Shown here one piece after another: positions 7,842 through 17,077 of a stretch of 64,000 nucleotides of DNA; the stretch's first letter is position 1; the number at the start of each line of letters is the position of its first letter. The translations under genes were made by a program, and so were the position numbers. The notes beneath the pieces were generated by a model, which saw only the letters and a list, made by a program, of their open reading frames with translations, was not told where the DNA came from and did not search any database. Source of the stretch: Amorphus sp040750475 (GTDB taxonomy: Bacteria; Pseudomonadota; Alphaproteobacteria; Rhizobiales; Amorphaceae); contig NZ_JABJVY010000001.1 of assembly GCF_040750475.1 (NCBI RefSeq), forward strand, positions 434,001-498,000. The letters are read 5' to 3'.

Positions 7842-8753
7842 TCAGGAATGCTCCTCCGAAGCCAAATTTTCGGCTTTTTTCGCTTCGTCCAGCATCCAGG
7901 CGCGGACATTCCTGATCCGCCGATCGCGCTCGAGAGCCGGCGGAAAGCACAGATAGTAGCCGGCATTGGCCGGCACCTTGTGACCGAGAAGGAGACTCAG
8001 CCGCCCTGCGGCAATATCCCATGCCGCAATCTCGGTGCCCGCGAGCGTCAGCCCCGCCCCATCGATCGCGGCTTTCAGCCCAATGCCCGCCGAATCCACG
8101 ATGGTGATCGCCCCCGGCTTGATGGGGCCGCCAGGAAGCGTTTCGTTCCAGCGCTCGAAATTCTCCCGCCGATGTTGGGACAGGAACAGGTTGGCGTGTC
8201 CAATCGTCTCGCGAAGAGTGGCCTCGTCCTGCAAGGCCCAGTCGGGCTTGCCCAGCAAGGCGACCGTCTCCTCGAACAACGGCTCGGCGAGAACGCCCGG
8301 CCAGACGCCGCGCCCGTGGCGGACGGCGGCGTCTGCAACGCCGGCGCTGAGGTCGACGGCAGCCTGCGTCGTCGAGATGAGGAGCTCGAAACCGGACCGC
8401 GCGAACGGATAGGTCGTGAGCCGCGGCGACAGCCAGTGGACCGCAAACGTCGGCAGCATGGAAAGACGAAGCGGCCCGAGCTTGCGTTCATTCTTCAACG
8501 CCCCCACCGCCCCGACGATCCGGCTGAAGCCGGCCGTGAGTTCCGGCGCCAGAACTTGCCCGGACTCCGTCAGTTCCAGACGCGGGCCCACCCGGCGCAT
8601 CAGCTCCACGCCCAACAGCTCCTCCAGGATCCGCAACTGATGGCTGACGGCCGACGGCGTCACGCCGATTTCCGCGGCCGCCCCCTTGATCGACAGATGG
8701 CGCGCGGCTGCCTCGAAGGCGCGCAATGCGTTCAACGGCACGTTCAGTCGCAT
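7842..8753 (-). CDS. LysR-family (GcvA-type) transcriptional regulator
   Basis: A 303-residue LysR-type regulator. The N-terminal winged helix starts PLNALRAFEAAARHLSIKGA and has the recognition helix in VTPSAVSHQLRILEE. The effector domain follows and reaches the C-terminus. The first helix and FEAAARH-x-S spacing resemble GcvA/AmpR-type members. The start is the ATG at 8753; the frame extends upstream to 8831 but the added residues do not look like LysR sequence. It is divergent from the aminotransferase gene at 8942, its most likely target. Confidence 0.9.
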   Translation of the reverse strand: MRLNVPLNALRAFEAAARHLSIKGAAAEIGVTPSAVSHQLRILEELLGVELMRRVGPRLELTESGQVLAPELTAGFSRIVGAVGALKNERKLGPLRLSMLPTFAVHWLSPRLTTYPFARSGFELLISTTQAAVDLSAGVADAAVRHGRGVWPGVLAEPLFEETVALLGKPDWALQDEATLRETIGHANLFLSQHRRENFERWNETLPGGPIKPGAITIVDSAGIGLKAAIDGAGLTLAGTEIAAWDIAAGRLSLLLGHKVPANAGYYLCFPPALERDRRIRNVRAWMLDEAKKAENLASEEHS

Positions 8754-8941
8754 TGTCTCGGTCACAACCAGCCACCGCAAGTTTCCACCACGTATCCGGC
8801 GCTCCAGGAACCGAACACCATCGGGCAGCACAACGGATGATTTCTCACTTTGCTCTGAAGATTACTCACTCGCCGAAAGCAAGGTGCCCGCAGAAAACTA
8901 TCCCTCGTCAACAGTCTTGAACAGCCGAGAGCGACGCTTCG

Positions 8942-9844
8942 ATGCTTCCCTTTGACGATCGTGATGGATTGATCTGGTTCGACGGTGCTCTCGTGCCCTG
9001 GTCCGAGGCCCGGCTTCATGTTCTCACCCATGCGCTTCATATGGGTGGCGCGGTCTTCGAGGGCATACGGGCCTACGACGGAGAGATCTTTCTCGGAGAC
9101 GCCCATTTCGAGCGGTTTGCGCGGTCCGCCGAACTGCTCGGCTACGTGCTTCCCTATTCCCCGCTTGAAATCACCAAGGCGACGGAAGCCGTGCTTTGGG
9201 CCAATGAGCTGAAGGACGCCTATATCCGCCCGCTCGCATGGCGCGGCAGCGAAAGCGTATCCGTGGCCGCGCACGGCGCAACGATCCATGTCGCCATCGC
9301 GGCGTGGGACTGGCCGACCCCGGCAGCGCTGGGCAAGAGCAAGACCGGCATCCGTCTTCAGCTCGCGACCTGGCGCCGGCCGCGCCCGGACACCGCACCC
9401 ACCGCTTCCAAGTGTTCCGGTCTCTACATGATCGGCACGCTGGCGCGCCATGCAGCCCTCGACGAGGGAGCTGACGACGCCCTGCTTCTCGATCTGGACG
9501 GAAACATCGCCGAGACGACGTCCACCAATATCATCATCGTCAAGGATGGCGTGCTCGTCTCCCCCGTCGCCGATTGCTTCCTCGACAGCATCACCAAACG
9601 CTACGTGTTCGACCTGTCGCAAAAGCACGGTCTTGCCAACGAAGAGCGGAAGGTTTCGCTTGCGGATCTCCGCGCCGCCGATGAGGTGTTCGTCGTCGGC
9701 ACCTCGATCGAGATCCAGCCGGTGATCGAACTCGCGTCGAACGAAGGCCGCATGCAGTGGGACATCGGGCCGGTGACGCGAAAGCTGATCGACGACTTCC
9801 AGACATCGATTCGCCGAAGGGTGCCCGTCGCAGCCCATCTTTGA
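8942..9844 (+). CDS. branched-chain amino acid aminotransferase-like (class IV PLP)
   Basis: A 300-residue fold-type IV aminotransferase. It starts with LIWFDGALVPW and has THALHMGGAVFEGIRAY near residue 28, a standard BCAT stretch. The likely PLP lysine is in PTASKCSGLYMIG near residue 158, and the later segment LDGNIAETTSTNIIIV corresponds to the phosphate- and Glu-bearing strand. It makes or breaks down branched-chain amino acids, or acts on a related amino donor. LysR-type control from the divergent gene is plausible. It converges with the TauE/SafE gene, only 7 bases apart. Confidence 0.88.
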   Translation: MLPFDDRDGLIWFDGALVPWSEARLHVLTHALHMGGAVFEGIRAYDGEIFLGDAHFERFARSAELLGYVLPYSPLEITKATEAVLWANELKDAYIRPLAWRGSESVSVAAHGATIHVAIAAWDWPTPAALGKSKTGIRLQLATWRRPRPDTAPTASKCSGLYMIGTLARHAALDEGADDALLLDLDGNIAETTSTNIIIVKDGVLVSPVADCFLDSITKRYVFDLSQKHGLANEERKVSLADLRAADEVFVVGTSIEIQPVIELASNEGRMQWDIGPVTRKLIDDFQTSIRRRVPVAAHL

Positions 9845-9851
9845 ACGGTCT

Positions 9852-10595
9852 CTAGAGATAGAGCCAAGTCAATCCAAGGCCGACGGCGATGATGAGGACC
9901 CGCAAGATGGCGGGATTGATCCAGCGGGCGAAGTGCGCGCCGAGATAGCCACCCGCGACCGCCCCCGCCAAAACCACGGCACCCGGCCCCCAGGCGATAA
10001 TCCCCGTGACGACGAAGATCGCAACGGCAACGCTGGAGACGATCGTGGCGAGCGCGTTCTTGACCGCGTTTGCCTCGTTCACATCGTCCAGCCCCACCAG
10101 CGTCAGCACCGCCATTAAAAGAATTCCGAGCCCGGCACCGAAATAGCCGCCGTAGATTGCGACGATCAAATCCAGGATCAGCGCCACCGGTTTCGAGAGA
10201 TTGCCGGATCGGCTCGCCAGCACCCAGGACCGCAGCTTCGGCCCGGCGGCAAAGAGCAAGGTCGCGGCGAGCAGCAACCACGGAATGAGCTGCCGGAACA
10301 GACCATTGCCGGTCACCGACAACAATCCGGCGCCAATGATCGAGCCGATCACAAAGACCGGCGCACTCGTTTTCAAGCGGTCGGCATGACGGCGGAGTTC
10401 CTGACGATAGCCGAGAAGGCTCGTGGCATGGCCGGGCCAGATCGAGATGGCGCTGGTGGCATTGGCCATGACCGGCGGAACCCCGGCGGCGAGCAGAGCC
10501 GGAAACGTGAAGAAGGTCCCGCCCCCGGCGATGGCGTTGCAGCCGCCCCCGACGAACCCAGCCGCGCCGAGCAGAAGGAAATCGTAAACATCCAT
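9852..10595 (-). CDS. TauE/SafE family exporter
   Basis: A 247-residue inner-membrane protein with about seven to eight hydrophobic segments. It carries the two family half-motifs: GFVGGGCNAIAGGGTFFTFPAL near residue 15, and GGYFGAGLGILLMAVL near residue 145. Members export sulfite, sulfoacetate or other organosulfonates. It is the last gene of a leftward cluster with the LysE and hydrolase genes (6 bases after the LysE stop). Its substrate is unknown. Confidence 0.9.
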   Translation of the reverse strand: MDVYDFLLLGAAGFVGGGCNAIAGGGTFFTFPALLAAGVPPVMANATSAISIWPGHATSLLGYRQELRRHADRLKTSAPVFVIGSIIGAGLLSVTGNGLFRQLIPWLLLAATLLFAAGPKLRSWVLASRSGNLSKPVALILDLIVAIYGGYFGAGLGILLMAVLTLVGLDDVNEANAVKNALATIVSSVAVAIFVVTGIIAWGPGAVVLAGAVAGGYLGAHFARWINPAILRVLIIAVGLGLTWLYL

Positions 10596-10601
10596 GACGG
10601 A

Positions 10602-11243
10602 TCAGGTCTGCCGGTCGAGCGCGAGCCGGACGCCGAACGCGACCAGGACCGACCCGGTCAGACCGTCGACCCCCCGCACGAAGCCGGGACGGCGCAAAAG
10701 CGTCGCGAAGGGACGCGTCGCCGCTGTGAGGATCGCGAACCACGTTAGCCCCATCGCGGCGTGAATGGCGGCCAACCCGATGCTGAAGCCAACGATGGGC
10801 ACACCCACTGGGATAAACTGCGGCAGCAGACTGACATAGAACACCCCGACTTTCGGGTTCAGCAGATTGGTCATCAGTCCGCGCCAGAACCAGCCGGTCG
10901 ACCGGCCACGGGATGCCTCCAACCCTGCCCCCTCCAGCGCCTCCCCTGCACCGCGCAGACCGGCAAGGAGCAGCTTTGCGCCCAGCCAAACAAGATAGGC
11001 CGCACCGGCATATTGCAGGACACGGTAGCCAAGTTCCGACACCGCAAGCACGGCGCCAAGACCGAGCGAGGCGAAGAGCCCCCATGCCAGCACGCCGGCG
11101 ACCACGCCGGCGCCCGCCGCCATCGCCTCCCTGCCGCCTTCCACCGTCGCTGTCCGCAAGACCAGAGCGGTATCCAGACCCGGCGTGATCGTCAGCAGAC
11201 CGGCTGCCAGGGAAAACGCAAGGATCGCGGTGGTGGGCTCCAT
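10602..11243 (-). CDS. LysE/RhtB family amino acid exporter
   Basis: A 213-residue membrane protein of the LysE superfamily. It starts MEPTTAILAFSLAAGLLTITPG, with the ITPGLDTALVLR signature at residues 18-29, then GVVAGVLAWG and the late NLLNPKVGVFYVSLLPQF segment typical of the family. About six membrane spans are visible. The start is the ATG at 11243, which lies one base beyond the upstream hydrolase stop (11245); a longer open frame upstream is an overlap with the hydrolase. It probably exports an amino acid or derivative. Confidence 0.9.
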   Translation of the reverse strand: MEPTTAILAFSLAAGLLTITPGLDTALVLRTATVEGGREAMAAGAGVVAGVLAWGLFASLGLGAVLAVSELGYRVLQYAGAAYLVWLGAKLLLAGLRGAGEALEGAGLEASRGRSTGWFWRGLMTNLLNPKVGVFYVSLLPQFIPVGVPIVGFSIGLAAIHAAMGLTWFAILTAATRPFATLLRRPGFVRGVDGLTGSVLVAFGVRLALDRQT

Positions 11244-11244
11244 A

Positions 11245-11784
11245 TCAACCTCGCAAACCGGCGCAGAAGGCTTCCAAGAGCATGCGTCCTTCCTTCCATG
11301 CTCCGAGACCACTGTCGCCGTTGATGTGCCCGCGGGCACCAACGTCGACCAAGCCCGCATTCCATTCCCGGGCGCGCCGGCGAACATAGTCCAGCGAACC
11401 ATAGGGATCGTCCGTGCTGCCCACGATCAGCGTCGGAAACGGCAAAGGCCGCGTGGGCGGATCTCCGAAACCGGCCGCCTCGTCGGGAAAGGCCGGCTCG
11501 TCGGGATCCGGAACGGCGACGAGAAACGCTCCGCGAACCCGTGGCCCGACCCGCTCGGCGGCGTGGGCGACGAGCAGACAGGCCAGGCTGTGGGCGATCA
11601 GCACCGGCTTCTCTTCGGCCTCGGTCACGGCAACCTCCAGTGCACGCAGCCAATCGATCAAATCGGGCTGGTCCCAATCGGCCGGACGAAATCTCTGAAA
11701 GGAGCGGTTCTCGGCTTCCCAATGGCTCTGCCAGTGCGCCGCGCCGGATCCGCCGATACCGGGAAGAAGAAGTCCTGCCACCAT
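11245..11784 (-). CDS. RBBP9/YdeN-like serine hydrolase
   Basis: A 179-residue small alpha/beta hydrolase of the RBBP9/YdeN (DUF452-like) group. The N-terminus LLLPGIGGSGAAHWQSHWE is diagnostic (P-G-x-G-x-S-x-x-H-W). The nucleophile is in IAHSLACLL near residue 65, the acid in STDDPYGS and the His in GARGHINGDSGLG. The start is the ATG at 11784. It heads the leftward operon hydrolase-LysE-TauE. Substrate unknown. Confidence 0.88.
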   Translation of the reverse strand: MVAGLLLPGIGGSGAAHWQSHWEAENRSFQRFRPADWDQPDLIDWLRALEVAVTEAEEKPVLIAHSLACLLVAHAAERVGPRVRGAFLVAVPDPDEPAFPDEAAGFGDPPTRPLPFPTLIVGSTDDPYGSLDYVRRRAREWNAGLVDVGARGHINGDSGLGAWKEGRMLLEAFCAGLRG

Positions 11785-11798
11785 CGGAAATCCCCGGC

Positions 11799-12005
11799 CT
11801 ATTGAGTGGAGAGGTCGACGGACGGATCGTAGTGTCGGTCCTCGACCTCTTTCGTAATCGCCTGCCCGCAAACCATCGCTTGCCGGCTCAGATCGTATGC
11901 CAGACTCGGCGCTCCATGCAGTTTCCAACCGCGATTCAACGCCTCCGTAAGGCGATGGCAGAACGCAGCGTCATCCACGCCGGTCAGCACACGATAGAGG
12001 ATCAT
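11799..12005 (-). CDS. DUF1737 domain protein
   Basis: A 68-residue protein reading MILYRVLTGVDDAAFCHRLT, then EALNRGWKLHGAPSLAYD. This matches DUF1737, a small alphaproteobacterial domain with the pattern YxVLTGxDDAxFCxRVxEAL followed by GxxLxGxPxLxxD. I chose the ATG at 12005, preceded by aggtgggg; an earlier ATG at 12056 would add 17 residues. It lies 14 bases upstream of the hydrolase start and may be part of that operon. Function unknown. Confidence 0.75.
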   Translation of the reverse strand: MILYRVLTGVDDAAFCHRLTEALNRGWKLHGAPSLAYDLSRQAMVCGQAITKEVEDRHYDPSVDLSTQ

Positions 12006-12272
12006 CCCCACCTGGTCCCCGTTGCTTGCGAACAGCACATCATAGGCCTCCGGCAAGCCCCGGAAACTGAAGCGATCTCACTCGATCAGCAGGTTTCCTC
12101 ACGCGCTCGTCTCCCCGCGCGCATCGCGCGTCGTCTCCGGGGAAGAGAAAATACGAGCGTTTCCGGGTCGCGTTGGCCCCGCCTTACCGATCGCCGGTCG
12201 GCCTGGCTTCACGACAAGCTCATGCAGTCATTGACCGACATCGACCGGCTCCGAACCTGGATTGCCAATTCT

Positions 12273-14417
12273 TCAATTGTTCGAGCGGATCGGCGTGCAT
12301 TCGCTTGATGACGTCAGCTCCTGCATCGACGGACAGAGAGATTCCGCCAAAATTGTCATGTCGATGAGACCGATGCCGAGCGGCCGGTCATCTTTCGAGA
12401 GCCCAAGACTCTTTGGCGATGTTGGCTTTGCGATTTCGAATTCAACTTCAATTTCCTGGCCCGGCTCAACGGCGTCGGGAAGTGGTACGATCATTTCACA
12501 GCAATATTGCGGAAGAGATATCCGAATGAGTTCCCAACTGGCCACTCGTTTGCCGTTGATCAAAACTCTTAGGGTCTGATCTTCCATGCCCGGGCCGAAG
12601 AAAGGCTGGAAGTGAATCGCGAGCCCGGACAGAGGCGACTCTATCCCACCTGTATCAAGTGTGATCGTCGCGGTGTCGGCCTCAGTCCAAACGCCCCAGC
12701 TCTCCTGTCTGGACCAGCCATCCTTGAGAAGTTGACCATTCAGCCCGTCGGCAAACAGCATTTTCTTTCCGACCTCGATGCCATTCTCGACGGCGACACC
12801 AGCGCTCGTTCGATCGATTAACGTGCAGACATTCAAGGTCTCAAACGTGGTTCGGACGTGCCGACATGCCTTTTTTGAAAGCCCGTAGCGATGAAGAGCC
12901 AGATCCCCTTCCTCATTTGTCCCTTCGACCGTCACCAAACGAACGATGCCCCCGGGCGGGGACGCGAGTCCCTCTCGGATCTTTCGGTCAAATGTCCCAC
13001 CTTTTTCAATTGGCAGACTACCCAGTCGATAGATCCGAGACTCGGGGTCTAGCTCAGTAAACAACCAAGAAATCGGTTCCGCCTTGTCGACCACGAGATA
13101 GGCGGCAGGGCCATTGAACTCGGGAACATCCGGAAGTTCGTACCAGGCATCCTGAAATGGAACGCGCCCCCACGAGTATGTCTCATTCCAAAACACAAGC
13201 ACAAGCGCGCATACAAGGCTCACTGCAACCGGCACGCGCCAGTTTAAAATCAAGGACGTCGATGATTGCCAGATCAACGCTACGATCAACGGCCCGGCGA
13301 TCAATTCGAGAGGTAGCGCATAGCGCTGTATATAGAAAAGAACCGTCCATAACCCGCCAGCCACTATGAAGAACGCCCCAAGGCGTCCGAGCATCAGCCG
13401 CTCCCGAATCCGGTCGATGTCGGCGACCGTATCGACTTTTGCTGCCGAGCCTCGACGCACGCCGTACGCAGTTAGCGCGCCCAGAATAACCAGACCTAGG
13501 AGAAGATACCGCGCGTCGCGGAAATCGAGCTCATTGGTCGATTGAACCCCGAACGCCATCTGGAGCGGACCGTAGATCGCTTGCCAAAGCCCATCTACCT
13601 GCCAACGGTGATCCCGGATGTTCTCCAGCGGGAACTCCGGCGAAGCGAAAATCTGGTTGTAAAACGGGAAAGTCGGGTTTCCGTAAGTCTGCCAAAGCTG
13701 GAAATGCCAAGCGCCTCCAAAGAGCAGAGCGCCTCCCACGCCACCGCATGCGAGCAATAAGATTGAGATATAGCGGTTTCGCCATTTGGGTCCGAGGAGA
13801 ACCATCGGAACCACGGCGAGCGCGAAAATCGCATTTGTTAGCTTTAGAGCCGCCGCCGCCCCGACAAGAAAGCCTCCGAATGCGGTTTGCCAGGCTCCGC
13901 TGCCTCGGACACCAGCGGGAACATGGACCAGCAAAACCACACCGCCCAGCACAAGGATACTTGTAGCGGCGTCTGAAAAGGTGGTGCCGAGTTCAGCGAG
14001 GTACGTCGGGCTGGAGGCCGCCATGAGAGTGGCGGCGAGAGCGAGAAGAAAGCGCGTCCCTGCGGAGGCAGAGACCAACATGCGCTCGCAAAGCACAAAG
14101 ACAAGCAGAAGGTTCAGGCCTTGAACGGCAGATATAATTGCACTTGTAACGACGGGCGAGAAATGCTGAGCGAGCAGAAAATCAATGACGTAAGGCAATG
14201 GGTTCAGGAATGAGTGCACCCCTGCGGCGGTGACGTCTACCGCGTGCCGTCCATTTAGAAACGCATACGCATCGTAGAAATGGTAGTTTCTCTGATCGAA
14301 GTTGACATCTTGCCCTGCGTTCAGGGCGTATAAAACGGTAAAACCTATACAAAGAACACCGACCAGGAAAAATCGTGATCTAGAGACAGAAATTTTTTCG
14401 AGAAACCTGACGGACAT
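12273..14417 (-). CDS. large membrane protein, glycosyltransferase-like with C-terminal beta domain
   Basis: A 714-residue protein. The first ~430 residues hold about 10-12 hydrophobic segments. An early extracytoplasmic loop has VNFDQRNYHFYDAYAF (acidic/aromatic loop as in GT-C mannosyl- or arabinosyltransferases). The last ~170 residues are soluble, with LKDGWSRQESWGVWTEAD and a later FEIAKPTSPKSLGLSKDDRP. That pattern resembles DUF7024-type sugar-associated beta-sandwich domains. It probably transfers a lipid-linked sugar onto a surface glycan. The start is the ATG at 14417; a TTG at 14468 is the alternative. Composition is poorer in GC than the genes to its left, marking the start of the surface island. 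Confidence 0.7.
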   Translation of the reverse strand: MSVRFLEKISVSRSRFFLVGVLCIGFTVLYALNAGQDVNFDQRNYHFYDAYAFLNGRHAVDVTAAGVHSFLNPLPYVIDFLLAQHFSPVVTSAIISAVQGLNLLLVFVLCERMLVSASAGTRFLLALAATLMAASSPTYLAELGTTFSDAATSILVLGGVVLLVHVPAGVRGSGAWQTAFGGFLVGAAAALKLTNAIFALAVVPMVLLGPKWRNRYISILLLACGGVGGALLFGGAWHFQLWQTYGNPTFPFYNQIFASPEFPLENIRDHRWQVDGLWQAIYGPLQMAFGVQSTNELDFRDARYLLLGLVILGALTAYGVRRGSAAKVDTVADIDRIRERLMLGRLGAFFIVAGGLWTVLFYIQRYALPLELIAGPLIVALIWQSSTSLILNWRVPVAVSLVCALVLVFWNETYSWGRVPFQDAWYELPDVPEFNGPAAYLVVDKAEPISWLFTELDPESRIYRLGSLPIEKGGTFDRKIREGLASPPGGIVRLVTVEGTNEEGDLALHRYGLSKKACRHVRTTFETLNVCTLIDRTSAGVAVENGIEVGKKMLFADGLNGQLLKDGWSRQESWGVWTEADTATITLDTGGIESPLSGLAIHFQPFFGPGMEDQTLRVLINGKRVASWELIRISLPQYCCEMIVPLPDAVEPGQEIEVEFEIAKPTSPKSLGLSKDDRPLGIGLIDMTILAESLCPSMQELTSSSECTPIRSNN

Positions 14418-14836
14418 AGCGTTGGTGATTCCAAGATTCTTACCGACAACGCCTGCAAGTCCGCACAAGCCGAGCTTGCTGGCCCCAAGTTCACCAGCCT
14501 ACCAGAGCCCTTTTCCGCTCAGGAGAAAACATTTGAGCGACGAGCAACGGCTCCGGATGCAATAGGTTGAGAAGTCCTTAGCGTTCAGATTGAAACAATT
14601 TGACTGGGAGAAACACAGGCCAATTCAACCGAACTGCGGAAGATCAAGCTCACATGCGTAAACTAAGAAGAATCGCGACGCGATCCCTTTTCATTACCTG
14701 ATGAGAATACATCCATTCAGGAGAGTACACCTCGGCCTCACGACTCACCACAGCCTCCGATATATTTCCGCCAGCTCCAGTGGCAGACATATATAACGAT
14801 CCTACCCGGCACGACTGTCCAGACCTCTAAAAATCG
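14418..14836. other. gene-poor spacer
   Basis: About 420 bases between two leftward genes, with visibly low GC. I see no convincing coding frame, repeat or RNA. It may hold the promoter of the membrane glycosyltransferase-like gene. Confidence 0.5.
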
Positions 14837-16300
14837 TCACGCCACATGTCCTGACTTGTTACCCAATTTTGCAAGTCGGAAGAACTCCTTCTCCGAGCAG
14901 GCCAGCGATATCGTCGGCGCACGCCCGGAGCCCGTCATCACTCCCACTCCCACCTGATGAAAGTGGAGACGCAGGATCCCCTTACTCTCTATTGTATCTG
15001 AGCCTAATGGCAGTTCTATTTCACAGGCTTCACCCGGTTCGACAGGTTTTCCGAGCGGTTGAAAAGAATATTGGTGACGCAGGCTACCATTTGCATCGAT
15101 CCACTCCGCGAAGAGACATGTGGCCCCCTTTCCCGCGATGAGCCAACATGCCGATGACGTATTTTCGAGGCCGAGCCTCACAAATTCGTCGCCGTGTTCC
15201 AAAACATGGAAGGCACCGCTCATCCGCACGGGATCACCATGATATAGACGGCCCGGTGCGCCACGCGGCTTGGAGGATTTCCGCGATAGATAGAAGATCG
15301 TCTCCCCTCGAAAGGCCAGATCGTCGCCTCGAGACACCAGCAACTCTGCAGTCGCGGGATCAATTTTGCGATCATAGACATCGACCGTGGACAGGCGCAT
15401 CGTTTCGAAACCCGCAGCTTCGCCAATCTCCGCAATCTCAGGCGGAGCGTATTCTCGGTTGTGGCGACCGTAAACACCGCCGGAAGGGACGAAGATACCG
15501 AACGAATAAGGAGCAATACCATTTAGCATCTTCCACACCCCTCTATGACTAACGATATTCGGAGTGGTGATTAGTAAATGACCTCCGGGCTTCAATACGC
15601 GGCTTGCTTCGGAAAAAAAGAAGTATGGATCGAGCGCCAAGTGCTCGAGAATTTCCATCCCTGTAACCAGATCAAAGGTCTCGTCTTCATACGGCCACCG
15701 GTCGCGTTCGCTGTTGGCCGGATCGAGCCGAACGGGAAAGCTCGGCAAATCCGGCCGTCGCGATCGAATTCTTTGCGAGTAAGGATTTGGGCCCTCCCAA
15801 AGGCCCGCCATCGAAATCCCTGGAAAGCTATTAGCCAAAAGCGCTTGGAAGACCAGCGGAGGGAAGACACCAACATCAAGTGCGTTTTGGGGCGACAACC
15901 CTTCCAAATAGGATAGCGTGGTCAGGAAGCGCGTCCAATGAGTCCCAAGGTAAGACGACAATTCCTCGTCAAACGGCACGTCTTCGCGCCCAAGTGCGGC
16001 AGGCAACTCCTCGAACGCATAGGCCCTCAGGACGTCTTCAATTGACGTGAAGGAAAGGGATTTTGGCGGCTGCGGTGGCGCGATGGCATCGGAAAGAGCC
16101 ACGACAGCCTGTTCCTGCGCTCCCACCATATCCACTTGGCCGCCATCCCGCGCAGGCGTTGTTACTTCCGGTTCTTCTTGATCCGCAGAATCGCCACCGA
16201 TTTGAGCCGAAGCGTGCGATGGTTTGGAAGTATTTTGAAGGTATTCCGCCCCCCGCAAGCCAGGAAGCATGCGAAGAAAACGTCTGAAGCTGACCTTCAT
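14837..16300 (-). CDS. class I SAM-dependent methyltransferase with C-terminal beta domain
   Basis: A 487-residue protein. An N-terminal low-complexity stretch (about 25-80) precedes a methyltransferase domain (about 110-320) with WPYEDETFDLVTGMEILEHL and SRVLKPGGHLLITTPN, the motifs II/III pattern of a Rossmann methyltransferase. Motif I is unusual: ALDVGVFPPLVFQALL where LDxGCGxG is expected. A C-terminal domain (about 360-480) looks beta-rich (LGLENTSSACWLI, EIELPLGSD). It is probably a glycan or glycolipid methyltransferase in the surface island. The changed motif I raises doubt about SAM binding. Confidence 0.75.
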   Translation of the reverse strand: MKVSFRRFLRMLPGLRGAEYLQNTSKPSHASAQIGGDSADQEEPEVTTPARDGGQVDMVGAQEQAVVALSDAIAPPQPPKSLSFTSIEDVLRAYAFEELPAALGREDVPFDEELSSYLGTHWTRFLTTLSYLEGLSPQNALDVGVFPPLVFQALLANSFPGISMAGLWEGPNPYSQRIRSRRPDLPSFPVRLDPANSERDRWPYEDETFDLVTGMEILEHLALDPYFFFSEASRVLKPGGHLLITTPNIVSHRGVWKMLNGIAPYSFGIFVPSGGVYGRHNREYAPPEIAEIGEAAGFETMRLSTVDVYDRKIDPATAELLVSRGDDLAFRGETIFYLSRKSSKPRGAPGRLYHGDPVRMSGAFHVLEHGDEFVRLGLENTSSACWLIAGKGATCLFAEWIDANGSLRHQYSFQPLGKPVEPGEACEIELPLGSDTIESKGILRLHFHQVGVGVMTGSGRAPTISLACSEKEFFRLAKLGNKSGHVA

Positions 16301-17077
16301 AAGGACACCTTATGACGGAAAAATTTTGAATTTGGCGGAAACGATGCTGCAGGCGACATGGAAGACAGCTCAATCTGAAAGTCGAAGAGACACCTATTCA
16401 CGATCGCAGGCTCACACAATTCATAACCGAACAAGGCGCCGGCCCCTTATCCGTCCTTCGGAACTCGGCAGGCGAGGGTAACGTTTTCGGCTTGGGATCG
16501 GTTCGTGCAGCCTCGGCCATTCTCGACGGACGCTCGTGGGCGAGACACGTAAGAGCCGTCCGTCGCGCCTGTGCCAACAAACACGATCCCTTCGTTCTTA
16601 TATGCCGAAGCGGCGCAAACACGGCGTCAATCTCTAGCTCCAAATAGCTTTTAGCTGTGGGGTTTGGATAGGTTGTCCATTTGGGTTTGCCGACGTGATT
16701 GGAATAATCCCGCTTCAGGCCGCCCGGGAGGAGGGTCGCGATTGAACATCCATCACAATGGCCCCGTCTGACGCCAACTGGTCGAGACCGGATCGTGCAG
16801 GGGCGCTTTGCGGGCAAACGCCACAGACCGCCGAACGAGATGCAGGCATTTGCCCGCACGGCGCACAAAATGACGGACCCTCTACCAAGCGAAAGGGAGG
16901 GGGCCATGTTGCCATTTACGACCGCTCTCGGCCAAGCTTCACTCAAGTCGATCCGGACGAAAAGACCGCCAGCGCCGTCGCCCACCTGAAGGCCGCTCTC
17001 ACACTTAAACGCTGTCGCAGCGAGCCCGCACGACCCAACAGCGACGAGAAGCTGTCGAATCCCGAGGAAGGCACAAC
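16301..17077. other. long gene-poor spacer
   Basis: About 780 bases between the methyltransferase gene and the end of the HlyD gene. Several short frames exist on both strands but none has a recognisable domain or a good start. Nothing firm is seen. Confidence 0.5.

Noticed and set aside
9601..11085. A 494-codon leftward frame across the aminotransferase, TauE/SafE and LysE genes
   Set aside because: It overlaps three recognisable genes and has no motif of its own.
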